The position numbers and the translations under genes were made by a program. The notes below the pieces were generated by a model. That model saw only the letters and a program-made list of their open reading frames with translations. It searched no databases and was not told the origin of the DNA. From NCBI RefSeq assembly GCF_003568865.1, contig NZ_CP031115.1, forward strand, positions 1,054,001 to 1,118,000: a stretch of DNA of 64,000 nucleotides. The letters are read 5' to 3'. The stretch is from Rubrobacter indicoceani (GTDB taxonomy: Bacteria; Actinomycetota; Rubrobacteria; Rubrobacterales; Rubrobacteraceae). The stretch's first letter is position 1. Every line of letters begins with the position of its first letter. Shown here piece by piece: positions 26,253 through 38,404 of the stretch.

Positions 26253-26281
26253 TTGACGGAACGGCGCGGGGTGTTTAGCAT
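26253..26281 (+). promoter_or_regulatory. Promoter of the methionine/aspartate-family operon
   Basis: TTGACG (26253-26258), exactly 17 bases, then TAGCAT (26276-26281). Predicted transcription start near 26288, about 10 bases before the riboswitch P1 stem. Confidence 0.7.
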
Positions 26282-26297
26282 CCAACCCTAGCGCAGA

Positions 26298-26416
26298 CTC
26301 GCATCGAGAGCGGTGGAGGGACCTGGCCCTTTGATACCGCGGCAACCGGAGGCAGCATGAGCCACAAGGTGCCAATTCCAGCGGAGCGTGAGCAACGCCC
26401 CGAAAGATGTGGAGAG
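26298..26416 (+). ncRNA. SAM-I (S-box) riboswitch
   Basis: Class I S-adenosylmethionine riboswitch. Conserved core pieces are in order: GCATCGAGAGCGGTGGAGGG (P1/P2 side), CTGGCCC, GATACCGCGGCAACC (kink-turn/pseudoknot side), AAGGTGCCAATTCC (P3/P4) and the closing GAAAGATGTGGAGAG. CTC-GCATC at the 5' side pairs with GATGT-G-GAG to form P1. It lies between a strong promoter and metX, so high SAM should turn the operon off. A weak stem GAG(A)GCC/GGCCTC followed by TTCTTT (about 26412-26434) could be part of the expression platform. Confidence 0.95.
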
Positions 26417-26455
26417 CCTGAGACGGCCTCTTCTTTAGAAGCGGGTTGCGCAAGA

Positions 26456-26493
26456 GGAACTTCCGGCCCTGCCTTCGGCTTCGCCGTAGTTCC
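26456..26493 (+). promoter_or_regulatory. Long imperfect hairpin in the metX leader
   Basis: Nested pairing GGAACT ... CGGC ... GCC TTC GGC ... GCCG ... AGTTCC between the SAM riboswitch and metX. No U-run follows, so it is not a classical terminator; it may be part of the riboswitch expression platform or an mRNA stability element (inference). Confidence 0.5.
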
Positions 26494-26565
26494 GCAGCGT
26501 TGAACTCGACGACCTGAGCCGCCGGATGGTGGTTCTGCAAGAAGGAGGCTGTATTACTTCTGAGT

Positions 26566-30390
<3,825 letters not shown>

Positions 30391-30394
<4 letters not shown>

Positions 30395-31476
30395 CGGGCT
30401 TGAAAAAGCTGGAGCTCGTGCAGATCGGCATGGGCAACGTTGGGCGGGCGGTCGCCCAGATCGTTCTCGAAGAGCGCAAAAACTGGCGTGACCTGCACGG
30501 CGTGGACATCGAGTACAAAGCGGTCGCGGACACCTCCGGGGCGCTTGTCGGGGAGGATTTGCTCTCCCGGGCCGTCCGGCTGAAAGAGAGGGGCGGGAAG
30601 CTCTCCGAGCTCGGCGCAGAACCCGTCGAAGCGGTGCTCGAGTCGGACCCGGCGCCGGGGCGGCTGCGGGTCGTGGTGGACCTTGCGGTTCACGGCGGAA
30701 CCTACGCCCTCGATATGCTCGGCGTCCGCAACGGCGCGTACCTGGTGCTGTCCAACAAAGGCCCGCTCTCCGGGACCATGGCCGAGTACCGGGAGCTTGT
30801 CGGAACCCTGCGCGAGAGGCTCTGGCACGAGGCGACCGTCGGGGCCGGGATGCCGGTGATCTCCACGCTCGACATGCTCCAGGAATCCGGTGATGAGATC
30901 CTCGAGATACAGGCCAGCCCCTCCGGGACGCTCGGCTACATAATGGGCGAGGTCGAGAAGGGCCACGCCTTCTCCGACGCGGTGAAAAAAGCCGTCGAGC
31001 TTCACTACGCCGAGCCGGACCCGCGCGACGACCTCTCGGGGCTGGACGTTGCCCGGAAGGCGATAATCCTCGCCAGGAAGATGGGCCGGGAGATCGAACC
31101 GCAGGAGATCCCCTACGAGTCCCTTGTCCCCGAAGGGCTCGAAGACGTGTCCCTGGGCGAGTTCATGGAGCGGCTCCCGGAGGCGGACAGGGACTTCCGA
31201 AAACGCCTCCTCGCCGTCAGGGACGGTCGTATGCTGCGGTATCTGGCGAAGATCCCGAGGGAAGGCGCGGTCGAGGTCGGGCTGGTCGAGGCGGAGGCCA
31301 CGAGCGCGTTCGGTCCGATAGACGGCCCGGAGAACGTCTTTGACTTCAGGACCCGCCGCTACTCTGACGTTACGCTCACCGTGAGCGGGCCGGGCGCGGG
31401 ACCGGAGAGGACCGCGAGCGGGGTCGTTTTCGACCTGCTGGACATAGCGCACAAATCGCCTCGTCCCGGTGGGTAG
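30391..31476 (+). CDS. hom: Homoserine dehydrogenase
   Basis: 361 residues. Reduces aspartate semialdehyde to homoserine with NAD(P)H. The nucleotide-binding start is LVQIGMGNVGRAVAQIV. VLSNKGPLSGTMAEY and EATVGAGMPVISTLDML are conserved, and DPRDDLSGLDVARKAIILAR is the family signature. The length is short, without the ~90-residue C-terminal ACT domain of Gram-positive Hom proteins, so it may not be feedback-inhibited by threonine. It overlaps the aspartokinase by four bases. Confidence 0.94.
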
Positions 31477-31518
31477 AGCGGGTTATCGCCTCACCCGCTT
31501 CTCCATCGGTGAGCGGGT
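31477..31518 (+). promoter_or_regulatory. Mutually exclusive hairpins between hom and asd
   Basis: ACCCGCT (31493-31499) can pair either with AGCGGGT upstream (31477-31483, 9-base loop) or with a second AGCGGGT downstream (31512-31518). Only one can form at a time. This may be an attenuator, processing site or weak terminator separating asd from the operon; no clear U-run is present. Confidence 0.4.
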
Positions 31519-31572
31519 CTGGTATTTTCTGCCCACCAGCAACCATTGACTTCAGAACGGGGAGAAACTCTT

Positions 31573-32568
31573 ATGAGCGAGAACGGACAGGGATACGTAG
31601 TGGCGGTCGTCGGGGCCGGGATGGTCGGGGACCGGCTGGTCTCCGAACTCCGGCGCAGGGGGTTTCCGATCTCCGAGCTGCGGGTGCTCGCCCGGACGGC
31701 CCGGACGGCCGAGGTCGGGGGCGAGACGTTCGAGGTCGGGGTAGCGGAGCCGGAGGCGTTCGAAGGCGTGGACTTTGCGTTCTTTGCCGGGACGGAGGGC
31801 GAGAAGGGGGCGGCGGTTCAACTCTCCGGGGCGGCCATCGAACGCGGCGCGGTCGTAATAGACAACGGCTCGGATTTCCGCCTCGACGATAACGTGCCGC
31901 TCGTCGTGCCGGAGGTAAACGCTGGCGATCTGGCCGGACACAACGGCCTTATCGCCAACTGCAACTGTTCGACCATCACGATGCTCGTGCCGCTTGCGCC
32001 GCTTGCGCGGAAGTTCGGCGTGGAAAAGGTTGTGGTTTCGACCTACCAGGCGGTCTCGGGCTCCGGGCGCGACGGGGTCGAGGCGCTCGAAAACGGCAGG
32101 GAAGGCGTCTATCCGAAGCCGATAGACCGGAACGCTATACCCCTGATCGGGGGCGTCGGGCCCGACGGTTACACCTCCGAGGAGACAAAGATGCGGCTTG
32201 AGTCGCGGAAGATCCTCGGCCTCCCGGACCTCGAGGTCTACGCGACAGCCGTTCGCATCCCCGTCCACACCGGACACGCCGAGAGCGTCTACGTCGAGCT
32301 CGGGCGCGAGGTCACGAAGGACGAGGTGCTTGAAATATTCTCCTCCGCGCCGGGTCTTGTTTTCTCCGGCGACGCCGACGGCTTCCCGACGCCGCTGGAG
32401 GCCGCCGGGGAGCCGGGGACGTACGTCGGGCGCGTGCGGGTCGAGGGGAACAGGGTCAGCTTCTGGTGCGTTGCGGACAACCTGCTCAAGGGCGCGGCGA
32501 CGAACGCCGTCCAGATCGCCGAATCGCTTATCGAGCAGGCCCTTGTGACCCCGAAGGCGAAGGTCTAG
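31573..32568 (+). CDS. asd: Aspartate-semialdehyde dehydrogenase
   Basis: 331 residues. Reduces aspartyl phosphate to the semialdehyde. N-terminal VAVVGAGMVGDRLVSELRRR, catalytic Cys in IANCNCSTITMLVPLAPL (~130), substrate-binding STYQAVSGSGRDGVEAL, and catalytic His in VRIPVHTGHAESVYVEL. The frame is open from 31546, but the ATG at 31573 follows GGGGAGA at good spacing. It lies 96 bases after hom with possible regulatory hairpins between. Confidence 0.94.
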   Translation: MSENGQGYVVAVVGAGMVGDRLVSELRRRGFPISELRVLARTARTAEVGGETFEVGVAEPEAFEGVDFAFFAGTEGEKGAAVQLSGAAIERGAVVIDNGSDFRLDDNVPLVVPEVNAGDLAGHNGLIANCNCSTITMLVPLAPLARKFGVEKVVVSTYQAVSGSGRDGVEALENGREGVYPKPIDRNAIPLIGGVGPDGYTSEETKMRLESRKILGLPDLEVYATAVRIPVHTGHAESVYVELGREVTKDEVLEIFSSAPGLVFSGDADGFPTPLEAAGEPGTYVGRVRVEGNRVSFWCVADNLLKGAATNAVQIAESLIEQALVTPKAKV

Positions 32569-32575
32569 CGACCCG

Positions 32576-32950
32576 GTGCCGTTCTACAGCTTTATCGTCC
32601 CCGCCGGAAGCCCGAGCGCGAGCCGCAGGGCCGAGGTCGCCCGCGCCGTTACGGAGGCGCACGTCCGGGTAACTGGCGCGCCCGCCGACTTCGTGAACAT
32701 CGCGTTCGTCGAGGTGGGGGCGGGCAGCATCTTCGCGGGCGGGGAGGCCGTCGAGCAGGGCCGGATGGTCGGCCTCATACGCACCGGGCGCACCCCGGAG
32801 ACAAAGCGCAGGCTCCTCACCGAGATAGCGCGGGTCTGGTCCGAAGCGACGGGCGAGCCGTTCGAAGGGTTTGCGCTCTTCCTGCACGAAGTACCGGGGG
32901 AACAGATGCTCGAAGCCGGACGTTTCCTTCCGGAGGCGAGCGGGGGTTGA
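32576..32950 (+). CDS. Tautomerase-superfamily protein
   Basis: 124 residues starting GTG at 32576. The second residue is Pro ([20 protein letters not shown]), the catalytic base of the superfamily after Met removal. The length matches the two-repeat cis-CaaD/MSAD-type members rather than the 60-residue 4-OT type. Reaction unknown. It sits 7 bases after asd and overlaps the acetyltransferase by four bases. Confidence 0.78.
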   Translation: MPFYSFIVPAGSPSASRRAEVARAVTEAHVRVTGAPADFVNIAFVEVGAGSIFAGGEAVEQGRMVGLIRTGRTPETKRRLLTEIARVWSEATGEPFEGFALFLHEVPGEQMLEAGRFLPEASGG

Positions 32951-33441
32951 ACGGTCCACGGCCTGAAATCCGCTCCGCAACCGAAAAGGACGTACCGCTC
33001 GTACTCGACTTTATAAAACGCCTCGCCCACTATGAGAAGCTTTCACACGAGGTGGTTGCGACGGAGGAATCTCTGCGCGAAACACTCTTCGGGGAGCGGC
33101 GGTACGCGGAGGTTTTGATCGGCCACAGAGGCGACGCGCCCGTTGCGTTTGCGCTTTTCTTCCACAACTACTCGACGTTTCTGGGGAAGCCGGGCATCTA
33201 TCTGGAGGATCTCTTTGTTCTGCCGGAGCACCGGGGTTCGGGTTACGGACGGGAGATGCTCTTGTATCTGGCGGGCATTGCGGTCGGGCGGGGCTGCGGC
33301 CGGCTTGAATGGTCGGTTCTGGACTGGAACGAGCCAGCTATCGGGTTCTACAAAGCTCTGGGCGCGGTTCCGATGGACGGGTGGACTACGATGCGGGTTA
33401 CGGGGGATGCTCTGAGCCGATTGGCCGGGAGCGGTTCGTGA
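32947..33441 (+). CDS. GNAT acetyltransferase (diamine/thialysine N-acetyltransferase-like)
   Basis: 164 residues. The acetyl-CoA binding loop is YLEDLFVLPEHRGSGYGREML. The overall pattern (FIKRLAHYEKLSHEV, ALFFHNYSTFLGKPGIYLED, WSVLDWNEPAIGFYKALGA) matches the spermidine/thialysine acetyltransferase (SSAT) group. TTG start within the tautomerase stop. Likely polyamine or lysine-analogue detoxification. Confidence 0.88.
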   Translation: MNGPRPEIRSATEKDVPLVLDFIKRLAHYEKLSHEVVATEESLRETLFGERRYAEVLIGHRGDAPVAFALFFHNYSTFLGKPGIYLEDLFVLPEHRGSGYGREMLLYLAGIAVGRGCGRLEWSVLDWNEPAIGFYKALGAVPMDGWTTMRVTGDALSRLAGSGS

Positions 33442-33512
33442 GAGTCGCCGCCGGGCCCGGCGAGCGGATAAACTAGAAGCCGGAAAGAAAACTCCCACCG
33501 AGAGGAGAGAGG

Positions 33513-33806
33513 ATGTCCGAAGGCAGACAGGGCGAACCGAAGAAAAAGGGTTTCTGGTCACGCCTTTTCTCAAGCCAGCAGAACTCCGAGCGCGAAGAGA
33601 AGGTTCTGGAGTACGTTGTACACCGCACCGGAGAAGGCGTGGGCCTGCAGGAAGTCGTACAGGAAGAGTACGTCCGGCGCAACGCGACGAAGTCTCAGAT
33701 AGATGAGATCATCAACGACCCCCGCCTCGTGCAGTCGGCCCGCGAAAAGATGCGCGAAGCCTTCGAGTCCGGCGACCTCGACCCGAACAAACGACCGGAC
33801 AAGTAG
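33513..33806 (+). CDS. Small charged cytoplasmic protein, unknown function
   Basis: 97 residues. No family recognised. A basic N terminus with KKKGFWSRLFSSQQ is followed by a helical, acidic body (VLEYVVHRTGEGVGLQEVVQEEYV; VQSAREKMREAFESGDLDP). No membrane segment. ATG 33513 after GAGAGGAGAG, a strong ribosome site, supports a real gene. A likely -10 element TAAACT precedes it. Confidence 0.72.
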   Translation: MSEGRQGEPKKKGFWSRLFSSQQNSEREEKVLEYVVHRTGEGVGLQEVVQEEYVRRNATKSQIDEIINDPRLVQSAREKMREAFESGDLDPNKRPDK

Positions 33807-33838
33807 CCGCTCCGGAGGACCGGGTTCCCGCCGGGTTG

Positions 33839-33844
33839 TATAAT
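33839..33844 (+). promoter_or_regulatory. Consensus -10 element before the FmdB gene
   Basis: Perfect TATAAT 41 bases before the FmdB ATG; no convincing -35 at 17 bases. The ribosome site GGAGGG follows downstream. Confidence 0.45.
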
Positions 33845-33884
33845 CCCCCGGCTGGAGTCCGCTTTGAAAGCCCGGAGGGTCTGA

Positions 33885-34229
33885 ATGCCTATCTACGAAT
33901 ACAAGTGCGAGAACGGTCATGTCTTTGACATCATGCAGCGCATGTCGGACAGTCCCCTGAAGGCGTGCGTGGAGTGCGAAGCGCCGGTAACCAAGGTAAT
34001 GCAGCCGGTCGGCATCTCTTTCAAGGGCTCGGGCTTCTACTCGACCGACTACTCCGGTACGAGCAAGACGACCCCGCCCGGCGAATCCAACGCCGCCAAA
34101 AACGGCGACTCCTCCAGCGGATCAAACGGCACGGACGGTAAGACGGACGGCAAAAAGTCAGATTCGGCCTCCGGCGAGAAGGTGGCTTCTTCATCGTCGT
34201 CCTCAGGCTCTTCGTCTTCAAAGGATTGA
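33885..34229 (+). CDS. FmdB-family zinc-ribbon protein
   Basis: 114 residues. N-terminal zinc ribbon MPIYEYKCENGHVFD with a second knuckle ACVECEAP; the family is named for a putative regulator of formamidase expression. The C-terminal half is Ser/Gly/Lys-rich low complexity (roughly 60 residues), probably disordered. Function not established. Confidence 0.85.
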   Translation: MPIYEYKCENGHVFDIMQRMSDSPLKACVECEAPVTKVMQPVGISFKGSGFYSTDYSGTSKTTPPGESNAAKNGDSSSGSNGTDGKTDGKKSDSASGEKVASSSSSSGSSSSKD

Positions 34230-34233
34230 AACC

Positions 34234-34503
34234 CTGCGCTCCGGGCCGTCAGGTGATGCGGAACCCGGAGGCCCGGCCCCGAGCCGCAGACCGGGCGGGT
34301 ACCCGTCGCGGACGGACCGGGCTCTGCTGGCCCTGACGCTCCTGGTCGTTATCGCCGCCCTCGGCCTGTCAATCGCCCTCGTTGTATACACCGCCTGGCT
34401 TCACAACCTGAGACACGGGGCGTTCGCCCTTCTCTTCGCCGTTCTGTCGGCCAAGATCGCCCTCAGCTGGTTTCTCTGGAGAGACGAAGAAGCGTCCCGG
34501 TAA
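34234..34503 (+). CDS. Small two-helix membrane protein with probable CTG start
   Basis: About 89 residues. After a ~28-residue Pro/Arg/Gly-rich head come two hydrophobic helices (ALLALTLLVVIAALGLSIAL; HGAFALLFAVLSAKIALSWF) and an acidic end RDEEASR. No ATG, GTG or TTG is in frame ahead of the helices. A CTG at 34234 lies 8 bases after AAAGGA (34220-34225), which overlaps the end of the FmdB gene. No family recognised; it could be a chance open frame, though the amphipathic pattern argues against that. Confidence 0.45.
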   Translation: MRSGPSGDAEPGGPAPSRRPGGYPSRTDRALLALTLLVVIAALGLSIALVVYTAWLHNLRHGAFALLFAVLSAKIALSWFLWRDEEASR

Positions 34504-34704
34504 AACTCCGACGACCATGAAAATACCTGCAAACGGCTTTTCCTGAACTTCAGATTGAGGCTGCATTCGCGGCTTTGTTCTCGTATAGTGTCGGGCGCAG
34601 AGGATGTTCTGCGGGAGAACAGGCGACCGGCGGCGCACTCCGATTCGGGGCGTCGCCGGAAGCTCTTTCAGAGGCGTAACGAGACGAAAGGGAGGGTCGA
34701 GAGT

Positions 34705-37700
34705 TTGTCAACGGGCGGGGATTTCGCGCACCTGCACTGCCACTCGGAGTATTCGATGCTGGACGGGGCGAGCCACGTAAGGGACCTCGTCGCGTTCGCG
34801 AAGGGCGAGAACTCGCCCGGCATCGCGCTCACCGACCACGGCTGCATGTACGGGATGGTGAAGTTCTACCAGGAGGCGACAAAGGCCGGCATCAAGCCCC
34901 TGATGGGCTGCGAGGTCTACGTTACCAAAGACCGCCACGACCGGACGCGCGGCCACTACTACCACCTGACGCTTATCGCCCGCACCGCCGAGGGCTACAG
35001 GAACCTTCTCAAACTCTCGACCGCGGGGTACCTCGAAGGCTTCTACTACAAGCCGCGCGTGGATATGGAGCTGCTGCGACAGTACGGCAAGGGGATAATC
35101 TGCCTGAGCGGTTGTCTGTCGGCGGAGGTTCCGTCGAAGATCCTTGAGGGGAAGCTCGATGAGGCCCGCGCGCGGCTTCTGGAGTATCGGGAGATCTTCG
35201 ACGACGTGTACCTCGAGATGCAGGATCACGGCATAGACCTCCAGCGGCGCGTGAACGAGGGCATCCTGAAGCTGCACAAGGACACCGGGATAGACCTCGT
35301 CGCGACAAACGACTCGCACTACACGAGCCGCGCCGACGCGAAGATGCACGACGTGCTTCTCTGCATCGGGACGGGGAAGTTCTACGACGACCCGAAGCGC
35401 ATGAAGTTCGACGGCAACGAGTTTTACGTGAAGTCCAAAGAGGAGATGTCCCGCATCTTCCCGGACCATCCCGAGGCTCTTGAGAACACGATCAAGGTCG
35501 TGAACAGCGTCGAGGACGTCGGGCTGGAGCTCGGCAAGACGCGCCTCCCGAACTTCCAGAAGCCGACCGGACACACGGCGAAATCATACCTGAGAGAGTT
35601 GTGTGAACGCGGCCTCGTGCACCGCTACGGCGAGCGGGCCCGGTCGCCCGAAGTCCAGCAGCGGCTCGACTTCGAGCTTGAGACCATCGGGAAGATGGGC
35701 TTCGAGGACTACTTCCTTATCGTCTGGGACTTCGTGCGCTACGCCAAAGACCAGAAGATAGCCGTCGGGCCGGGACGAGGCTCCGCTGCGGGCTCGATCG
35801 TCGCCTATGCGCTCGAAATAACCGACCTCGACCCCCTGAAGTACTCGCTTCTCTTCGAGCGGTTCCTGAACCCCGACCGTATCTCGATGCCGGACGTGGA
35901 TATAGACTTCTCCGTCTCGGGCCGGGCCGAGGTGATGCGCTACGTTACCGAGAAGTACGGCGGCCACGAGCACGTCGCCCAGATCATCACCTTCGGGACC
36001 ATCGGGGCCAAGGCCGCCATCCGCGACTCCGGACGCATCTACCAGTTCCCCTACGGCGAGACCGACAAGCTCGCCAAGTTCATCCCCGAGAAACCCGTCG
36101 GCACGGGCTTACGCGATGTTCTTGTACAAAGAGACGACGGGGAATACGAGCCGGGTGAGAAGCATCCCGGTCCGGCCAGGGAGATGATCCAGTACGTAAA
36201 GCAGAACCGGTCGGCGCGGCAGGTTCTCGATACGGCGTTCGAGATCGAAGGCTACGCCCGCCACGCCGGGACACACGCCGCCGGGGTCGTTATCTCGGAG
36301 GAGCGGCTGACGGACATCGTGCCGCTCCAGACGGTCAAGAAGTCCGGCGGCAAAGCCGAAGGCAAGCCCGAAGGCGACGGTGAGGACGAGCAGCTCGCGG
36401 TGATGGTGCAGCACCCGATGAGCGACGTGGAGGCCCTCGGGCTTCTGAAGGTGGACTTTCTCGGCCTCAGGAACCTCGACGTGATCGAGGAGAGCCTGCA
36501 GACCATCAAGGAGAACACCGGCGAGGAGGTGGACATCGCGAACATCCCCTTAGACGACGGGGAGACGCTCAGGCTCTTTGAGCGGGGGGATACGTTCGGG
36601 GTGTTTCAGTTCGAGTCGAGCGGAATGCAGCGGATGCTTCAGGAGGTCCGCCCCGACCGCTTCGACGACCTCGTTGCATTGAACGCGCTCTACCGGCCCG
36701 GTCCGATGGACTACATCCCGACCTTCAAGAAAGGCAAGCACGACCCCGGGAGCGTCAAGTACCTCGACGAGCGGCTGAAGCCGATACTGGAGCCGACCTA
36801 CGGGGTGGCGGCGTATCAGGAGCAGCTTATGGAGATCAGCAAATCCATCGGCGGCTTCACGCCCGGCGAGGCCGATACGCTCAGAAAGGCCATCGGGAAG
36901 AAGAACCTTGCGATGCTCGCGCCGCTCAGGGACAAGTTTATCTCCGGCTGTGACGGAAACGGCGTCGGGATCCAGGTTGCGGAGGAGCTCTGGAGCTGGA
37001 TGGAGAAGGCGGGGGGCTACTCGTTCAACAAGAGCCACTCGGCGTGCTACTCGTTTCTTGCGTTTCAGACCGGGTATCTGAAGGCCCACTATCCGACGGC
37101 GTACATGGCCGCGCTTTTGTCGAGCGTGATGAACACAAAGGACCGGGTTCCGCAATACGTAGCGGAGGCGCGGGCGATGAGGATCGAGGTCCTGCCGCCG
37201 GACGTAAACGAGAGCGGACACCGCTTCACGGCGGTCGACGGGAAGATCCGGTTCGGCATGAGCGCGGTCAAGGGCGTCGGGGAGGGCTGCGTCGACGCCA
37301 TCATAGAGGCGAGAAAGAAGGGCGGTCCGTTCGCCGACATCTTTGACTTCTGCGACCGCGTGCCGCCGAAGACGGTCTCGAAGCGCGTTCTCGAGTCGCT
37401 TATAAAGTGCGGGGCGTTTGACTCGATGGGCTGCGGCAGGCAGGCCCTGCTCGCGGTGCACGTACAGGCCGTTGACCGGGCGGCGGCGGGGCAGAAGGGC
37501 GCGGATGAGGATCAATTCGCGATGTTCGACGTGACGGAGCTCGCCCCGCCGAAGCCCGACATCCCCGGGATAGAGGACGACAGGCGCGAGACGCTTGAAT
37601 GGGAGAAAGAGACGCTCGGGCTGTTTGTTTCGGATCACCCGCTCAGGCCGGTGATGCACAAGCTGAAGAAGCACGTCGACACGAGCGTTTCGGAGCTTGA

Positions 37701-38289
37701 CGGCAGGCGCGACGGGGACTTCGTGTGGGTCGGGGGACTGGCGACGAGCGTCCGCATAAACACGACGCGCAAGGGCGACATGATGGCGATGATGCAGCTC
37801 GACGACATGCGCGGGCTCGCCGAGGTGATGGTCTTTCCGAGGGTGTACGCGAAGTTCTCGGCGGCGGTCAGAGAAGACGCGGTCGTGAAGGTCAAGGGGC
37901 GCGTCGAGCGAAAGGAAGGCCTGCCGCGCATCATGGCGATGGAGATCGAGGAGCTCGACCTCAAGCCCGGCGCTGACCCGCTCTACCTGAGGGCGTCGGC
38001 GTTCACGGGGTGCAGCCGGGAGGAGGCGGGGCAGGCGTTTCGGACGATCCAGCGTTTCCCCGGCGACGCGCCGCTCTTCCTCGTGACCGACGACGGCGCG
38101 GTGGAGCAGGAGCTCTTCAAGGTCGAGGACGCCGGGGACCTGCACGCCGAGCTAAAGCAGATGCTCGGCCTCGACTGCATCGGATATATGAAGCCCGCCG
38201 CGGAAGCAGCGGCCTATGAGGGAGGGGACGAAGAGCGCGAGCCGCTCCCGCCCGAGCCGGACGAGGTAGGGATGGAGTGGGTCTCCTAG
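34705..38289 (+). CDS. dnaE: DNA polymerase III alpha subunit
   Basis: About 1194 residues, DnaE1 type. Replicative polymerase. The N-terminal PHP domain begins FAHLHCHSEYSMLDGA and ALTDHGCMYGMVKFY. The catalytic Asp pair is in MPDVDIDFSVSGRAE (~395) and the third Asp in LLKVDFLGLRNLDVI (~578). The helix-hairpin-helix and OB regions follow (GMSAVKGVGEGCVDAI; FVWVGGLATSVRI). The frame is open from 34555, but that ATG sits upstream of a TATAGT -10-like element (34584-34589). The TTG at 34705 follows GGGAGG and puts the PHP domain at the N terminus. Confidence 0.95.
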   Translation: MSTGGDFAHLHCHSEYSMLDGASHVRDLVAFAKGENSPGIALTDHGCMYGMVKFYQEATKAGIKPLMGCEVYVTKDRHDRTRGHYYHLTLIARTAEGYRNLLKLSTAGYLEGFYYKPRVDMELLRQYGKGIICLSGCLSAEVPSKILEGKLDEARARLLEYREIFDDVYLEMQDHGIDLQRRVNEGILKLHKDTGIDLVATNDSHYTSRADAKMHDVLLCIGTGKFYDDPKRMKFDGNEFYVKSKEEMSRIFPDHPEALENTIKVVNSVEDVGLELGKTRLPNFQKPTGHTAKSYLRELCERGLVHRYGERARSPEVQQRLDFELETIGKMGFEDYFLIVWDFVRYAKDQKIAVGPGRGSAAGSIVAYALEITDLDPLKYSLLFERFLNPDRISMPDVDIDFSVSGRAEVMRYVTEKYGGHEHVAQIITFGTIGAKAAIRDSGRIYQFPYGETDKLAKFIPEKPVGTGLRDVLVQRDDGEYEPGEKHPGPAREMIQYVKQNRSARQVLDTAFEIEGYARHAGTHAAGVVISEERLTDIVPLQTVKKSGGKAEGKPEGDGEDEQLAVMVQHPMSDVEALGLLKVDFLGLRNLDVIEESLQTIKENTGEEVDIANIPLDDGETLRLFERGDTFGVFQFESSGMQRMLQEVRPDRFDDLVALNALYRPGPMDYIPTFKKGKHDPGSVKYLDERLKPILEPTYGVAAYQEQLMEISKSIGGFTPGEADTLRKAIGKKNLAMLAPLRDKFISGCDGNGVGIQVAEELWSWMEKAGGYSFNKSHSACYSFLAFQTGYLKAHYPTAYMAALLSSVMNTKDRVPQYVAEARAMRIEVLPPDVNESGHRFTAVDGKIRFGMSAVKGVGEGCVDAIIEARKKGGPFADIFDFCDRVPPKTVSKRVLESLIKCGAFDSMGCGRQALLAVHVQAVDRAAAGQKGADEDQFAMFDVTELAPPKPDIPGIEDDRRETLEWEKETLGLFVSDHPLRPVMHKLKKHVDTSVSELDGRRDGDFVWVGGLATSVRINTTRKGDMMAMMQLDDMRGLAEVMVFPRVYAKFSAAVREDAVVKVKGRVERKEGLPRIMAMEIEELDLKPGADPLYLRASAFTGCSREEAGQAFRTIQRFPGDAPLFLVTDDGAVEQELFKVEDAGDLHAELKQMLGLDCIGYMKPAAEAAAYEGGDEEREPLPPEPDEVGMEWVS

Positions 38290-38404
38290 AAGAGCGGCGG
38301 GACAGAGAAAAAGGTAAGCTGGCGGTGCTTTCGGACGTGAGAGCCGGCGAGGCGGTCTGTCTCGCGAAGGATAAGGGTCTTCGAGACACGCAAGGGGTGG
38401 TCTG

